Position numbers and translations under genes: made by a program. This document shows positions 16,745 to 25,688 of a stretch of DNA of 64,000 nucleotides, piece after piece. The notes beneath the pieces are model-generated. The model was not told where the DNA came from and did no database searches. It worked only from the letters and a program-made list of their open reading frames with translations. Source of the DNA: BACL27 sp964203235 (GTDB taxonomy: Bacteria > Actinomycetota > Acidimicrobiia > Acidimicrobiales > Ilumatobacteraceae); the NCBI GenBank assembly GCA_964203235.1, contig CAXNLE010000001.1:806001-870000 (forward strand), read 5' to 3'. Position 1 is the first letter of the stretch. Each line of letters starts with the position of its first letter.

Positions 16745-18604
16745 TCACGAATGAAAGCGTTGAAAAACAGCCAAGGCAACTGGCTCGGGTAACCAAGTCA
16801 AAAGTGCGAGGTCGTCAAGTGTCGCTTGTTTAACCGCAGTCACACTTCCCATTGCTTTGATCAGTTTGGCCGCTCGAGCAGCGCCAAGCCCATTTATGCC
16901 GTCAAGAGAACTCGATGTCATTGCCTTTCCTCTCAACTCGCGATGAAATCGGTTGGCGAAACGATGCGCTTCATCGCGAATTACTTGCAACATAAATAGG
17001 GCATCACTGCCCCGTGGTACTTCAACTGGTTGAGAACTGCCCGGAATAAACACTTCTTCGAAACGTTTAGCGAGGGATGCTACGGGTATTTCATTTTCTA
17101 AACCCAAGTCGCGAACGACTTGCTCAGCGACACCGAGTTGACCCTTGCCACCATCAACCAAAAGTAACTGCGGCGCATACGAAAATTTGCCCGGCCGTTC
17201 GCCCCGCTCATTGACTGGTTGATCGCGTTCAGCGATATACGCACTGAGTCGCCGAGTTAAAACTTCGCGCATCGCCGCATAGTCATCATTGCCAAGCACA
17301 TTCTTGATTTTGAAACGTCGATATTCGCGTTTCATTGGCAAACCATCTTCTAGAACCACCATTGACCCGACATAATTTGTGCCTTGCAGATGAGCCATGT
17401 CATAACACTCGATTCGCAATGGAAACTCGGGCAGGTTCAGAAGCTCTTGCAACTCAGTGAGTGCGCGCGACCTCGCAGTGTGATCTGACGCACGGCGCAT
17501 TCGATGACGATCTAATTCTTGTCGTGCATTCTTCGTGACTAGCTCATGAAGTTCGCGTTTATCACCGCGTTGCGGCACACGAATTTCAACCAAAGAATCT
17601 CGCAATGAACTCAACCATTGTTCAAGAACCGCCACTTCTTCTGGTTCTACAGGTACGAGCACGATCTTAGGAATACCCAGTACTGGCGATTCGTCATACA
17701 AGCGTTCGATGATTCGACCCGACAAACCTGCAGTGGTGACTTCTTCGACTTTGTCAACTACAAAACCTTTTCGGCCTACTACTCGGCCTTTACGAACATA
17801 AAAAACTTGAACAGCAGCTTCAAATTCGTCCTCAGCCACGCCAATGACGTCTAGATCTTCGTCACGCTCACCCACCATTTGTTGTCGTTCAAGTGCAAGA
17901 TTTATTGCCTCGCGTTGATCGCGCAATCTTGCAGCTTTTTCAAAATCTTGAGATTTCGATGCTGCTGCCATTTCGGTTTCTAAACGCAAACAGACTTGAT
18001 CACTTTCACCATCCATAACATCGAGAAAATCTTTAACATGAGCTGCATACTTTTCTGCGCTGACATTGCCAACACACGGCCCTGAGCATTTTTCAATATG
18101 AAATAGCAAACAAGGTCGTCCGAGTCGCTCATGCTGCTTAAAAGTGGCTGGCGAGCAAGTCCGAACTGGAAACGTTCTGAGTAACAAGTCCAAAGTCTCG
18201 TGTATCGCCCACGGATGTGGATACGGTCCAAAGTAACGAGTTCCTTTTCGCTTGCGACCACGCATAACCATTGCTCGCGGCCATTGCTCATCAATAGTCA
18301 CCGCCAAAAACGGATAACTCTTGTCATCACGTAATCGAATATTAAAACGCGGTGCATACCTGTTGATCAAACTGTGTTCAAGAATTAACGCTTCAATTTC
18401 GTTGCGAACTTCAATCCATTCGACACTCGCTGCTGTGGTGACCATATTTAGAGTCCGTGGATGCAATGTTTCAGCACTTGCAAAATAGCTGTTTAGTCTT
18501 GATCGCAGATTATTCGCTTTACCAACGTAAATCACTCGACCATGAGCGTCTTTAAATTGATACGAACCAGGCTGGTCGGGAATAACTCCGCTGGGTCGTT
18601 GCAC
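16745..18604 (-). CDS. uvrC: Excinuclease ABC subunit C
   Basis: The 619-residue protein makes the dual incisions of nucleotide excision repair. Domains in order: GIY-YIG nuclease (GSYQFKD...RVIYVGKANNLRSR, residues 13-35), a UVR helix that binds UvrB (about 205-235), the RNase H-like nuclease (ECYDMAHLQGTNYVGSMVV, near residue 400), and C-terminal helix-hairpin-helix motifs (DGINGLGAARAAKLI). A Cys cluster CSGPCVG near residue 170 fits the cysteine-rich region. The start lies 12 nt after the uvrA stop, so uvrA and uvrC are co-transcribed, which is less common than separate loci. Confidence 0.97.
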   Translation of the reverse strand: MQRPSGVIPDQPGSYQFKDAHGRVIYVGKANNLRSRLNSYFASAETLHPRTLNMVTTAASVEWIEVRNEIEALILEHSLINRYAPRFNIRLRDDKSYPFLAVTIDEQWPRAMVMRGRKRKGTRYFGPYPHPWAIHETLDLLLRTFPVRTCSPATFKQHERLGRPCLLFHIEKCSGPCVGNVSAEKYAAHVKDFLDVMDGESDQVCLRLETEMAAASKSQDFEKAARLRDQREAINLALERQQMVGERDEDLDVIGVAEDEFEAAVQVFYVRKGRVVGRKGFVVDKVEEVTTAGLSGRIIERLYDESPVLGIPKIVLVPVEPEEVAVLEQWLSSLRDSLVEIRVPQRGDKRELHELVTKNARQELDRHRMRRASDHTARSRALTELQELLNLPEFPLRIECYDMAHLQGTNYVGSMVVLEDGLPMKREYRRFKIKNVLGNDDYAAMREVLTRRLSAYIAERDQPVNERGERPGKFSYAPQLLLVDGGKGQLGVAEQVVRDLGLENEIPVASLAKRFEEVFIPGSSQPVEVPRGSDALFMLQVIRDEAHRFANRFHRELRGKAMTSSSLDGINGLGAARAAKLIKAMGSVTAVKQATLDDLALLTWLPEPVALAVFQRFHS

Positions 18605-18616
18605 TTTTATCCCGAC

Positions 18617-21544
18617 TTACTTTTTCTTAAGAATAGTTTTACTTGTCTTCACAGATTTCGGAGTCTTTTTAACACTCGCCACTTTTACAATCGGCATCTT
18701 GCTCGATGGTTTCATTTGAAGCATCGACGATAAATACCTACCCGTATGTGATGCTTCGATAGTCGCCACAACTTCTGGCGATCCCTCTGCCACAACGGTG
18801 CCCCCACCGTTGCCACCCTCAGGACCAAGATCGATAACCCAATCTGCTGTTTTAATCACATCTAGGTTGTGCTCAATCACCAGCACAGTGTTTCCTTGAT
18901 CAACTAGACGCGCAAGAACAATCAACAATCTGCGAACATCTTCGAAATGCAACCCGGTAGTTGGCTCGTCAAGCAAATAGATCGTGTGACCAGTACTACG
19001 TTTTGATAGTTCGCTTGCAAGTTTCACACGTTGGGCTTCGCCGCCAGAAAGTGTTGGCGCAGACTGCCCGAGGCGAACGTAACCGAGGCCAACATCAACA
19101 AATGTTTGCATATGTCGAGAGATTCTTGGTTGGTTAGCAAAAAAATCAACTGCGTCTGATACTGGCATGTCCAAAATATCGGCAATATTTTTGCCTTTGA
19201 AAGTTATATCGAGCGTGTCGCGGTTGTACCTTGCACCTTTGCAAACCTCGCATGGCACAAAAACATCAGGCAAGAAGTGCATCTCGATTTTGATTGTTCC
19301 ATCGCCGCTGCAAGCTTCACATCGCCCACCAGGAACATTAAAACTAAACCGACCGGGCATATAGCCCCGCACTTTTGCTTCGGGCGTTGATGCAAACAAT
19401 TTACGAATGTCATCAAACACTCCCGTATATGTCGCTGGGTTTGATCTTGGCGTGCGACCAATCGGAGACTGATCCATGTCAATTACTTTGTCAAGGTGCT
19501 GTATTCCGTCGACTCCCGTGTGACGCCCCGGCGCTTCCTTCGATTTATAAATTTTCTGCATCAACGACGGCAGCAAAATATCTCTAATCAGTGTGCTTTT
19601 GCCACTACCAGATACTCCAGTGACAGCGACGAAACATCCAAGTGGAATCTTTACGGTCAAGTTTTTCAGATTGTGTTCGCGTGCACCTCTAATCGTTAGA
19701 AACTCTTTATTGGGCTCGCGGCGCATCGCAGGTATTTCAACTCGACGCGCACCAACTAAGTACTGTCCGGTTATTGACTCCTTTACTTTTAATACGCCAT
19801 TGACTGGTCCGCTGTAGACGACTTGACCACCGTGCTCGCCAGCACCCGGCCCAATATCAACTAACCAATCACAAGAACGAATCGTGTCTTCGTCGTGCTC
19901 TACAACAATGACTGTGTTGCCCAAATCTCTTAGTCGTTGGAGTGTTTCAATTAGTCGGTGATTATCACGCTGGTGCAAACCGATACTTGGCTCGTCGAGA
20001 ACATAAAGGGTGCCGACCAAACCTGAACCAATTTGACTGGCCAACCGTATTCGTTGCGCCTCACCGCCTGCGAGAGTAGCCGCTGCCCGAGACAACGTTA
20101 AATAGTCGAGCCCGACATCTAGAAGAAACCCGAGCCGTGCGTTAATTTCTTTCGTGATTCGTTCAGCAATCATCGTGTCACGATCTGATAATTCGAAATT
20201 AGACAGAAACTTTGCAGACTCGCCGATTGACATACTGCAGACATCAGAAATATGTTTGCCATCAACTAGAACTGCTAACGATGATGGCTTGAGTCGTGCG
20301 CCTTTACATTTTGGGCAAGGCACTTCGCGCATGTAACTCTCAAATTGTTCACGTGCAGAATCGCTCTCAGAACTCTCGTGTCGTCGCTTAATCCATGGGA
20401 TTACGCCCTCATATGACGTGCTGTACTCGCGAGTGCGACCGTACCGGTTGCGATACTTGACCATCATGTTGTCGTCAACACCGTTCATCACTATCTTTTG
20501 TGTTTTTGCCGACAACTTTGACCAACTCTTGTCGAGGTCAATTTCGAATCGATCTGCTACAGCCTCAAGCATTCGCGTGAAATATTGGGTGTGAGCTGAT
20601 CGCCATGGAGCGATCGCACCGTCACTGATGCTTAAATTTGGATCAGGCACAACTAGTTCGACATCCACTTCATATTTGGTGCCGAGACCTAAACATGTTT
20701 CACAAGCCCCAAATGGCGAATTGAATGAGAAATTTCTAGGCGCTAGTTCTTCAAAACTGGCACCACATTTTGGACACGCCAAGTGCTGGCTAACCGTTAT
20801 TGGCTCTTCACCTTCGCCTAAGTCAATTTCAGCGACACCATCTGCTAATCGGAGCGCAGTTTCAAGAGAATCTGTAAGTCTCCGAGTGATTCCGTCCTTG
20901 CGAACTAGTCGGTCGACAATAATGTCAATCTGATGTTGTTCATATTTCGCTAGTCGTTTGTCTTTTTTTAGAAATTCACTGATCTCAACTACTTCGCCAT
21001 CAACTCGCGCTCGCGAAAAACCTTGAGCCGCAAGGTCTTGAAGCAGTGTGTCATATTCGCCTTTTCGACCCCGCACGACGGGCGCAAGAACTTGAAACCG
21101 TGTGCCCTCTGGAAACTTTAAAATTCGGTCAACTATTTGCTGAGGCGTTTGGCGCGAAAGTTTCGTCATATCTTTCGGGCAATGTTGAATACCTATTCGT
21201 GCGTAAAGAAGTCGTAAATAGTCATAAACCTCAGTGATCGTGCCGACTGTTGATCTTGGGTTACGCGATGATGACTTCTGATCAATTGATATCGCTGGTG
21301 ATAAGCCATCAATCAAATCAACGTCAGGTTTATCCATCTGACCCAGAAATTGTCGCGCATATGAACTCAAAGATTCGACGTAGCGTCTTTGACCCTCGGC
21401 GTATATCGTGTCGAACGCCAAACTTGATTTTCCCGAACCCGACAATCCAGTTAAGACGATCAACTTGTCGCGCGGTAACTCGACGTTGATGTTTTTTAAA
21501 TTGTGCTCACGAGCACCGCGCACGACTATCTGATTTGCCATCAC
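18617..21544 (-). CDS. uvrA: Excinuclease ABC subunit A
   Basis: The 975-residue DNA-damage sensor has two ABC ATPase halves. The first Walker A is GLSGSGKSSLAFDT near residue 34; zinc-type Cys pairs follow (CPKCGASFEEL...CETC and CPKCKGARL), then a signature LAGGEAQRI. The second half has Walker A GVSGSGKSTL, the zinc module CEACSGDG...CEVCKGARY, and LSGGEAQRVKL. After the conserved end there is a Lys-rich tail of about 30 residues (VKKTPKSVKTSK then KKK), which is unusual and could contact DNA. It follows uvrB by 17 nt. Confidence 0.97.
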   Translation of the reverse strand: MMANQIVVRGAREHNLKNINVELPRDKLIVLTGLSGSGKSSLAFDTIYAEGQRRYVESLSSYARQFLGQMDKPDVDLIDGLSPAISIDQKSSSRNPRSTVGTITEVYDYLRLLYARIGIQHCPKDMTKLSRQTPQQIVDRILKFPEGTRFQVLAPVVRGRKGEYDTLLQDLAAQGFSRARVDGEVVEISEFLKKDKRLAKYEQHQIDIIVDRLVRKDGITRRLTDSLETALRLADGVAEIDLGEGEEPITVSQHLACPKCGASFEELAPRNFSFNSPFGACETCLGLGTKYEVDVELVVPDPNLSISDGAIAPWRSAHTQYFTRMLEAVADRFEIDLDKSWSKLSAKTQKIVMNGVDDNMMVKYRNRYGRTREYSTSYEGVIPWIKRRHESSESDSAREQFESYMREVPCPKCKGARLKPSSLAVLVDGKHISDVCSMSIGESAKFLSNFELSDRDTMIAERITKEINARLGFLLDVGLDYLTLSRAAATLAGGEAQRIRLASQIGSGLVGTLYVLDEPSIGLHQRDNHRLIETLQRLRDLGNTVIVVEHDEDTIRSCDWLVDIGPGAGEHGGQVVYSGPVNGVLKVKESITGQYLVGARRVEIPAMRREPNKEFLTIRGAREHNLKNLTVKIPLGCFVAVTGVSGSGKSTLIRDILLPSLMQKIYKSKEAPGRHTGVDGIQHLDKVIDMDQSPIGRTPRSNPATYTGVFDDIRKLFASTPEAKVRGYMPGRFSFNVPGGRCEACSGDGTIKIEMHFLPDVFVPCEVCKGARYNRDTLDITFKGKNIADILDMPVSDAVDFFANQPRISRHMQTFVDVGLGYVRLGQSAPTLSGGEAQRVKLASELSKRSTGHTIYLLDEPTTGLHFEDVRRLLIVLARLVDQGNTVLVIEHNLDVIKTADWVIDLGPEGGNGGGTVVAEGSPEVVATIEASHTGRYLSSMLQMKPSSKMPIVKVASVKKTPKSVKTSKTILKKK

Positions 21545-21561
21545 AGGCAGGCTACAAACTG

Positions 21562-23598
21562 TTAGTGCGCATCTCGTAACTCGCGCTTTAGTTCTTTAAC
21601 TTCGTCACGCAAACGGGCTGCATATTCAAACTTCAGTTCTTCAGCAGCCTGATTCATTTCTTCTTCAAGAGTCGCAATGAGACGAGCCAATTCACCATGT
21701 GGAAGTGCTCTCAACTCGCGCATTACTTTGTCTCGTTCGTGATCTTTGCGCTTTCCTTTACCCGGATAAGGCGCTCCGTTGGCCCCTCCAGACGCAGGTC
21801 GAAGAACCGACAATATGTCGCCGATCGCCTTACGCACGGTTTGCGGGTTAATTCCGTGTTTGAGATTGTAGGCGATCTGCAATTCTCGACGTCGAGCTGT
21901 TTCGGAGATTGCGAACTCCATTGCGGGTGTGCGATTGTCGGCATACATGATCACTTGACCGTCGACATTTCGTGCAGCGCGACCGATCATTTGAATTAGC
22001 GAAGTTTGGCTGCGCAGAAAACCTTGTTTGTCGGCGTCCAAAATTGCGACCAGCGACACTTCTGGTAGATCAAGACCCTCGCGCAATAAGTTGATACCGA
22101 CCAAGACATCAAATTCGCCAAGACGTAGCGCACGTAAAATTTCAATTCGTTCAATTGTGTCAATATTTGAATGCAGGTAACGAACACGGAGACCTTGTTC
22201 TATCAAATATTCTGAAAGATCTTCAGCCATCTTTTTAGTCAATGTTGTAACCAAAGTACGATCGCCTTGAGCAGTTTTAGATCTGATCATTTCGATCAAA
22301 TCATCAATTTGACCGATTGTTGGTCGCACCATCACCTCAGGGTCAATCAACCCGGTAGGTCGAACAATCTGTTCAACAATTTGGTCACTTAGAGAAAGTT
22401 CAAATTTGGCGGGCGTTGCTGAAAGAAAAATACATTGGTTCAGTCTCTCCATTGTCTCTTCAAATTGCAGTGGTCGGTTATCCATTGCCGAGGGCAACCT
22501 AAATCCATGTTCAACTAATGTTTGCTTTCGGCTTCTGTCACCAGCGAACTGACCGTGCAATTGCGGGATCGCAACATGGCTTTCGTCGATCACGAGCAAA
22601 AAATCTTTCGGAAAGTAATCAAGCAACGTAAACGGCGGTTCACCAGAATTTCGCCCATCAATGTGCATTGAATAGTTTTCAATACCATTGCAGTAGCCAA
22701 CTTCTTTCATCATCTCAAGATCAAACATCGTGCGCATCCGAATGCGTTGCGCTTCTAGTAATTTGCTTTCGGCTTCAAAAATTTTTAAGCGTTCGGCTAA
22801 TTCGATTTCAATTTTGGCCATAGCGATACGCATTCGCTCTTCTCCTGCAACATAGTGAGTCGCCGGAAACACAACAACTTCTGATAAGTCACGCAAAGTC
22901 TCACCAGTGACTGGATCGATGACACAGATTCGTTCGACTGTGTCACCAAACATCTCAAATCGTGTAACCGTCTCTTCATATGCAGGATGAACCTCAATTG
23001 TGTCGCCACGAACTCGAAAGTTTCCTCTGCCCAAAGTGAGATCATTTCTGTCGTATTGCAAACCAACAAGACGGGACAAGATGCTTCGCTGGTCGTAATC
23101 GACACCCACATGTAACTCAAGCAAATTGCCGCGGTATTCACCCGGATCGCCCATGCCGTAAATACAACTAACTGATGCAACAACAATTGTGTCGCGCCGA
23201 GTCAACAACGCTGCCGTCGCTGAGTGTCGAAGCCGATCGATTTCGTCGTTGATTGACGAGTCCTTCTCGATGAAAGTATCGCTTGACGCAATGTAAGCCT
23301 CTGGTTGGTAGTAGTCGTAGTAACTAACGAAATACTCAACCCGATTGTTAGGAAAGAACTCTCGCATCTCTTGAGCGAGTTGGGCTGCCAATGATTTATT
23401 CGGCGCCAATATTAAGGTTGGCCTCTGCACCTTTTCAATCGTCCATGCGATTGTGGCTGATTTGCCCGATCCCGTAATACCAAGGAGTGTTTGAAAGCGA
23501 TCTCCGCGCTCGACACCCTCAGCGAGTTTTTTTATTGCTTCTGGTTGATCACCCGCAGGCGTAAATGGCGACTCAACGACGAACTTTCGATCGCTCAT
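21562..23598 (-). CDS. uvrB: Excinuclease ABC subunit B
   Basis: The helicase-like damage verifier has 678 residues from the ATG at 23598, which overlaps the coaE stop as ATGA; a GTG at 23622 would add eight residues but is less likely. It has Walker A GITGSGKS, the beta-hairpin YYDYYQPEAYIASSDTF that inserts between DNA strands, DESH in the Walker B-like motif, helicase motifs V-VI (GLDLPEVSLV, QMIGRAARNVDG), and the C-terminal UVR helix that docks on UvrC. The set coaE-uvrB-uvrA-uvrC is one transcription unit. Confidence 0.97.
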   Translation of the reverse strand: MSDRKFVVESPFTPAGDQPEAIKKLAEGVERGDRFQTLLGITGSGKSATIAWTIEKVQRPTLILAPNKSLAAQLAQEMREFFPNNRVEYFVSYYDYYQPEAYIASSDTFIEKDSSINDEIDRLRHSATAALLTRRDTIVVASVSCIYGMGDPGEYRGNLLELHVGVDYDQRSILSRLVGLQYDRNDLTLGRGNFRVRGDTIEVHPAYEETVTRFEMFGDTVERICVIDPVTGETLRDLSEVVVFPATHYVAGEERMRIAMAKIEIELAERLKIFEAESKLLEAQRIRMRTMFDLEMMKEVGYCNGIENYSMHIDGRNSGEPPFTLLDYFPKDFLLVIDESHVAIPQLHGQFAGDRSRKQTLVEHGFRLPSAMDNRPLQFEETMERLNQCIFLSATPAKFELSLSDQIVEQIVRPTGLIDPEVMVRPTIGQIDDLIEMIRSKTAQGDRTLVTTLTKKMAEDLSEYLIEQGLRVRYLHSNIDTIERIEILRALRLGEFDVLVGINLLREGLDLPEVSLVAILDADKQGFLRSQTSLIQMIGRAARNVDGQVIMYADNRTPAMEFAISETARRRELQIAYNLKHGINPQTVRKAIGDILSVLRPASGGANGAPYPGKGKRKDHERDKVMRELRALPHGELARLIATLEEEMNQAAEELKFEYAARLRDEVKELKRELRDAH

Positions 23599-24188
23599 TT
23601 GAGAGATGTGATCCAAGACCACGCAGCATCAACCCGTGTGGAAAGAGCATCGCGATCACCAGAATTGTCAACTACATGGTCTGCGATAGCAAGTCGTTGC
23701 TCACGAGTTGACTGTGCTGATACTCGCGACTTGGCATCATCGATCGTCATGTTGCGTTGCGAAACGATGCGCTCGATTGCGATTTGCGGGTCGAGATCTA
23801 CGACCAACACACCATCAAGACCTTCACGCGGATTCTCAACTAGCAAAGGAATATCTAACACGACGATTTTGTCTGTGGCACGATGGCTCTCAACTCGCTC
23901 ATTCATAACGCGTCGGACAACTGGATGAATCAAAGTATTAAGCTTTTTAAGAAGATCGGCATCCTTAAAAACTTCATTGGCGACAGCAGCACGATCAAGC
24001 GACCCATCTGGTGCCAACACCTTCTCACCAAACATTTCGACCATGCGAAGAAATATCTCTGCACCTGGCTGCTGCAATTCTCTAACTATTAAATCTGCAT
24101 CGACAATTACGGCACCGCGATTTTCTAAAAGACGCGAGACTTCAGATTTTCCACAACCGATGCCGCCAGTTAGCCCAATGAGAATCAT
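23595..24188 (-). CDS. coaE: Dephospho-CoA kinase
   Basis: The 197-residue kinase carries out the last step of coenzyme A synthesis, phosphorylating the 3'-OH of dephospho-CoA. Walker A is GLTGGIGCGKS at residues 6-16; DADLIVRELQQPG and VVLDIPLLVEN are the substrate and lid motifs. It lacks the C-terminal GrpB-like domain found fused in mycobacteria. The order rpsA-coaE-uvrB matches other actinobacteria. Its stop overlaps the uvrB start by 4 nt. Confidence 0.95.
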   Translation of the reverse strand: MILIGLTGGIGCGKSEVSRLLENRGAVIVDADLIVRELQQPGAEIFLRMVEMFGEKVLAPDGSLDRAAVANEVFKDADLLKKLNTLIHPVVRRVMNERVESHRATDKIVVLDIPLLVENPREGLDGVLVVDLDPQIAIERIVSQRNMTIDDAKSRVSAQSTREQRLAIADHVVDNSGDRDALSTRVDAAWSWITSLK

Positions 24189-24228
24189 CTGAATCTCACC
24201 GTATCTACACCGGAGTGCGTGACGCTAG

Positions 24229-24250
24229 TTCTAGAGCATGCGCTCGAGAA
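24229..24250 (-). other. Imperfect palindrome between rpsA and coaE
   Basis: The sequence TTCT-GAGC-GCAT-GCTC-AGAA (one mismatched pair between the two 4-bp arms) forms a short hairpin 16 nt after the rpsA stop. It has no clear U run, so it may be a weak terminator, an RNA processing site or a protein-binding palindrome. Evidence is structural only. Confidence 0.3.
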
Positions 24251-24265
24251 TTTACCTGCGTTTGG

Positions 24266-25570
24266 TTATTGAGGAGTTTCAGTTGCAGCAGCCTCAGCGA
24301 CTTCAACCGCTGGTGCATCTGTTGAGACAACTGCATTTGGATCAAAAAACTCAGCCCATGCTGACTCACGAGTTGAATCGTCTCCGCTGACCCAGTTGCC
24401 CTGTTCATCAGTTTGAAACTGACCGCGATATTCTTCTGCCAACTCGCCACCTTCTGCGGCTTGCTTAATTGACAAACTAATTCGACGACGAGCCAGATCA
24501 AGATCAATAATTTTTACCCAGAGTTCTTCACTAGGTGTGACAACTTGTTCTGGCGCTTCAACATGGTGCGTTGACATCTCGGAGATGTGTACGAGACCTT
24601 CGATGCCATCTCCAACTTGAACGAAACCACCAAACGGAACGAGTTTTGTGACTCGTCCATAAACAAGTTGACCGACCTGATGGCTTGAAGCGAACTCTTG
24701 CCATGGATCTTGTTGGGTTGCTTTAAGCGAAAGACTGATTCGATCGCGTTCGCGATCAATCTCGAGCACCTTCACCGAAACTTCATCACCGATTTTCACG
24801 ACTTCGCTTGGATTGTCGACGTGCTTCCATGACAATTCGGAAACGTGAATCAAACCATCCATGCCACCAAGATCAACGAACGCTCCGAATGCAACGACAC
24901 TTGAAACGCGACCGCTACGAACTTCGCCGATCGTAAGATTCTCAAGGAAGTCACTTTGTGTGCCTTTTTGACTCTGCTCCAATAGCGCACGACGCGAGAG
25001 AACGACGTTGTTTCGTTGACGATCAAGTTCGAGAATTTTTGCTGTGATTCGTTGGCCAAGATACGGGGCAAGATCGCGCACACGTCGCAACTCAACAAGC
25101 GATGCTGGTAAGAAACCGCGGAGACCAATGTCAACAATTAGGCCACCCTTGACTGCTTCAATGACTACACCTTCAACAGTTCCGTCGCTGTTCTTAACCT
25201 TTTCGATATCGCCCCATGCACGCTCGTATTGAGCACGTTTTTTGGAGAGAAGTAAGCGACCTTCTTTGTCTTCGAGTGTGAGAATTAAAGTCTCAATCTT
25301 CTCGCCTAGTTTGACGATCGTATTTGGATCAGCATCTTGTCGAATCGAAAGTTCGCGATTAAGAATAACGCCTTCAGTCTTATATCCAATCTCAACGAGA
25401 ACTTCATCTCGCGTAATTCGCACGACGGTGCCGGTGACTAATTTTCCTTCTTTTAGCTCAACCATTGTTTCGTTGATTGAGTCTGCAAACGAAACATCTC
25501 GTTCAGTAACTTTTCGAGGGGTGTAATTTCCTTCTGAGTCGAAGGTTCCCATTGCTGGGGAGGTCATCAT
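24266..25570 (-). CDS. rpsA: 30S ribosomal protein S1
   Basis: From the ATG at 25570 the protein has 434 residues; a longer frame to 25654 exists but its N-terminus is not S1-like, and a GTG at 25588 is also possible. It contains four S1 RNA-binding domains, the actinobacterial number: the first with VRITRDEVLVEIGYKTEGVI, then repeats marked by GLRGFLP, FGAFVDLGGMDGLIHVSELSW and FGGFVQVGDGIEGLVHISEMS. A C-terminal acidic/Ala tail follows. S1 helps mRNA binding on the ribosome, which may matter here because most genes lack a strong Shine-Dalgarno. It lies between polA and coaE as in mycobacteria. Confidence 0.95.
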   Translation of the reverse strand: MMTSPAMGTFDSEGNYTPRKVTERDVSFADSINETMVELKEGKLVTGTVVRITRDEVLVEIGYKTEGVILNRELSIRQDADPNTIVKLGEKIETLILTLEDKEGRLLLSKKRAQYERAWGDIEKVKNSDGTVEGVVIEAVKGGLIVDIGLRGFLPASLVELRRVRDLAPYLGQRITAKILELDRQRNNVVLSRRALLEQSQKGTQSDFLENLTIGEVRSGRVSSVVAFGAFVDLGGMDGLIHVSELSWKHVDNPSEVVKIGDEVSVKVLEIDRERDRISLSLKATQQDPWQEFASSHQVGQLVYGRVTKLVPFGGFVQVGDGIEGLVHISEMSTHHVEAPEQVVTPSEELWVKIIDLDLARRRISLSIKQAAEGGELAEEYRGQFQTDEQGNWVSGDDSTRESAWAEFFDPNAVVSTDAPAVEVAEAAATETPQ

Positions 25571-25617
25571 TATTTGATCGGTTGACACAATTGTTGCTTT
25601 CGGTGGATGGGAGAGGC

Positions 25618-25640
25618 GGATAGGACACGTAAGCCTACCC
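25618..25640 (-). promoter_or_regulatory. Possible hairpin in the rpsA 5' leader
   Basis: On the minus-strand RNA, GGGUAGG and CCUAUCC can pair (7 bp with one G-U) around a 9-nt loop, 48 nt upstream of the chosen rpsA start. The gap between polA and rpsA is 118 nt, large for this window, so it probably holds the rpsA promoter and leader. Autoregulation through a leader structure is possible but not shown. Confidence 0.25.
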
Positions 25641-25688
25641 GAGCGGCCTTGCAAATTGCCGATAACCCTTTGATTTGGCTTTCAATCG

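Noticed and set aside
23491..23928. 145-codon open frame on the plus strand
   Set aside because: Antisense to uvrB and coaE; composition rich in Ser, Arg and Thr and no motif.
25571..25654. Extended rpsA start at 25654
   Set aside because: The added 28 residues do not resemble S1 N-termini, and the region holds the leader hairpin and probably the promoter.
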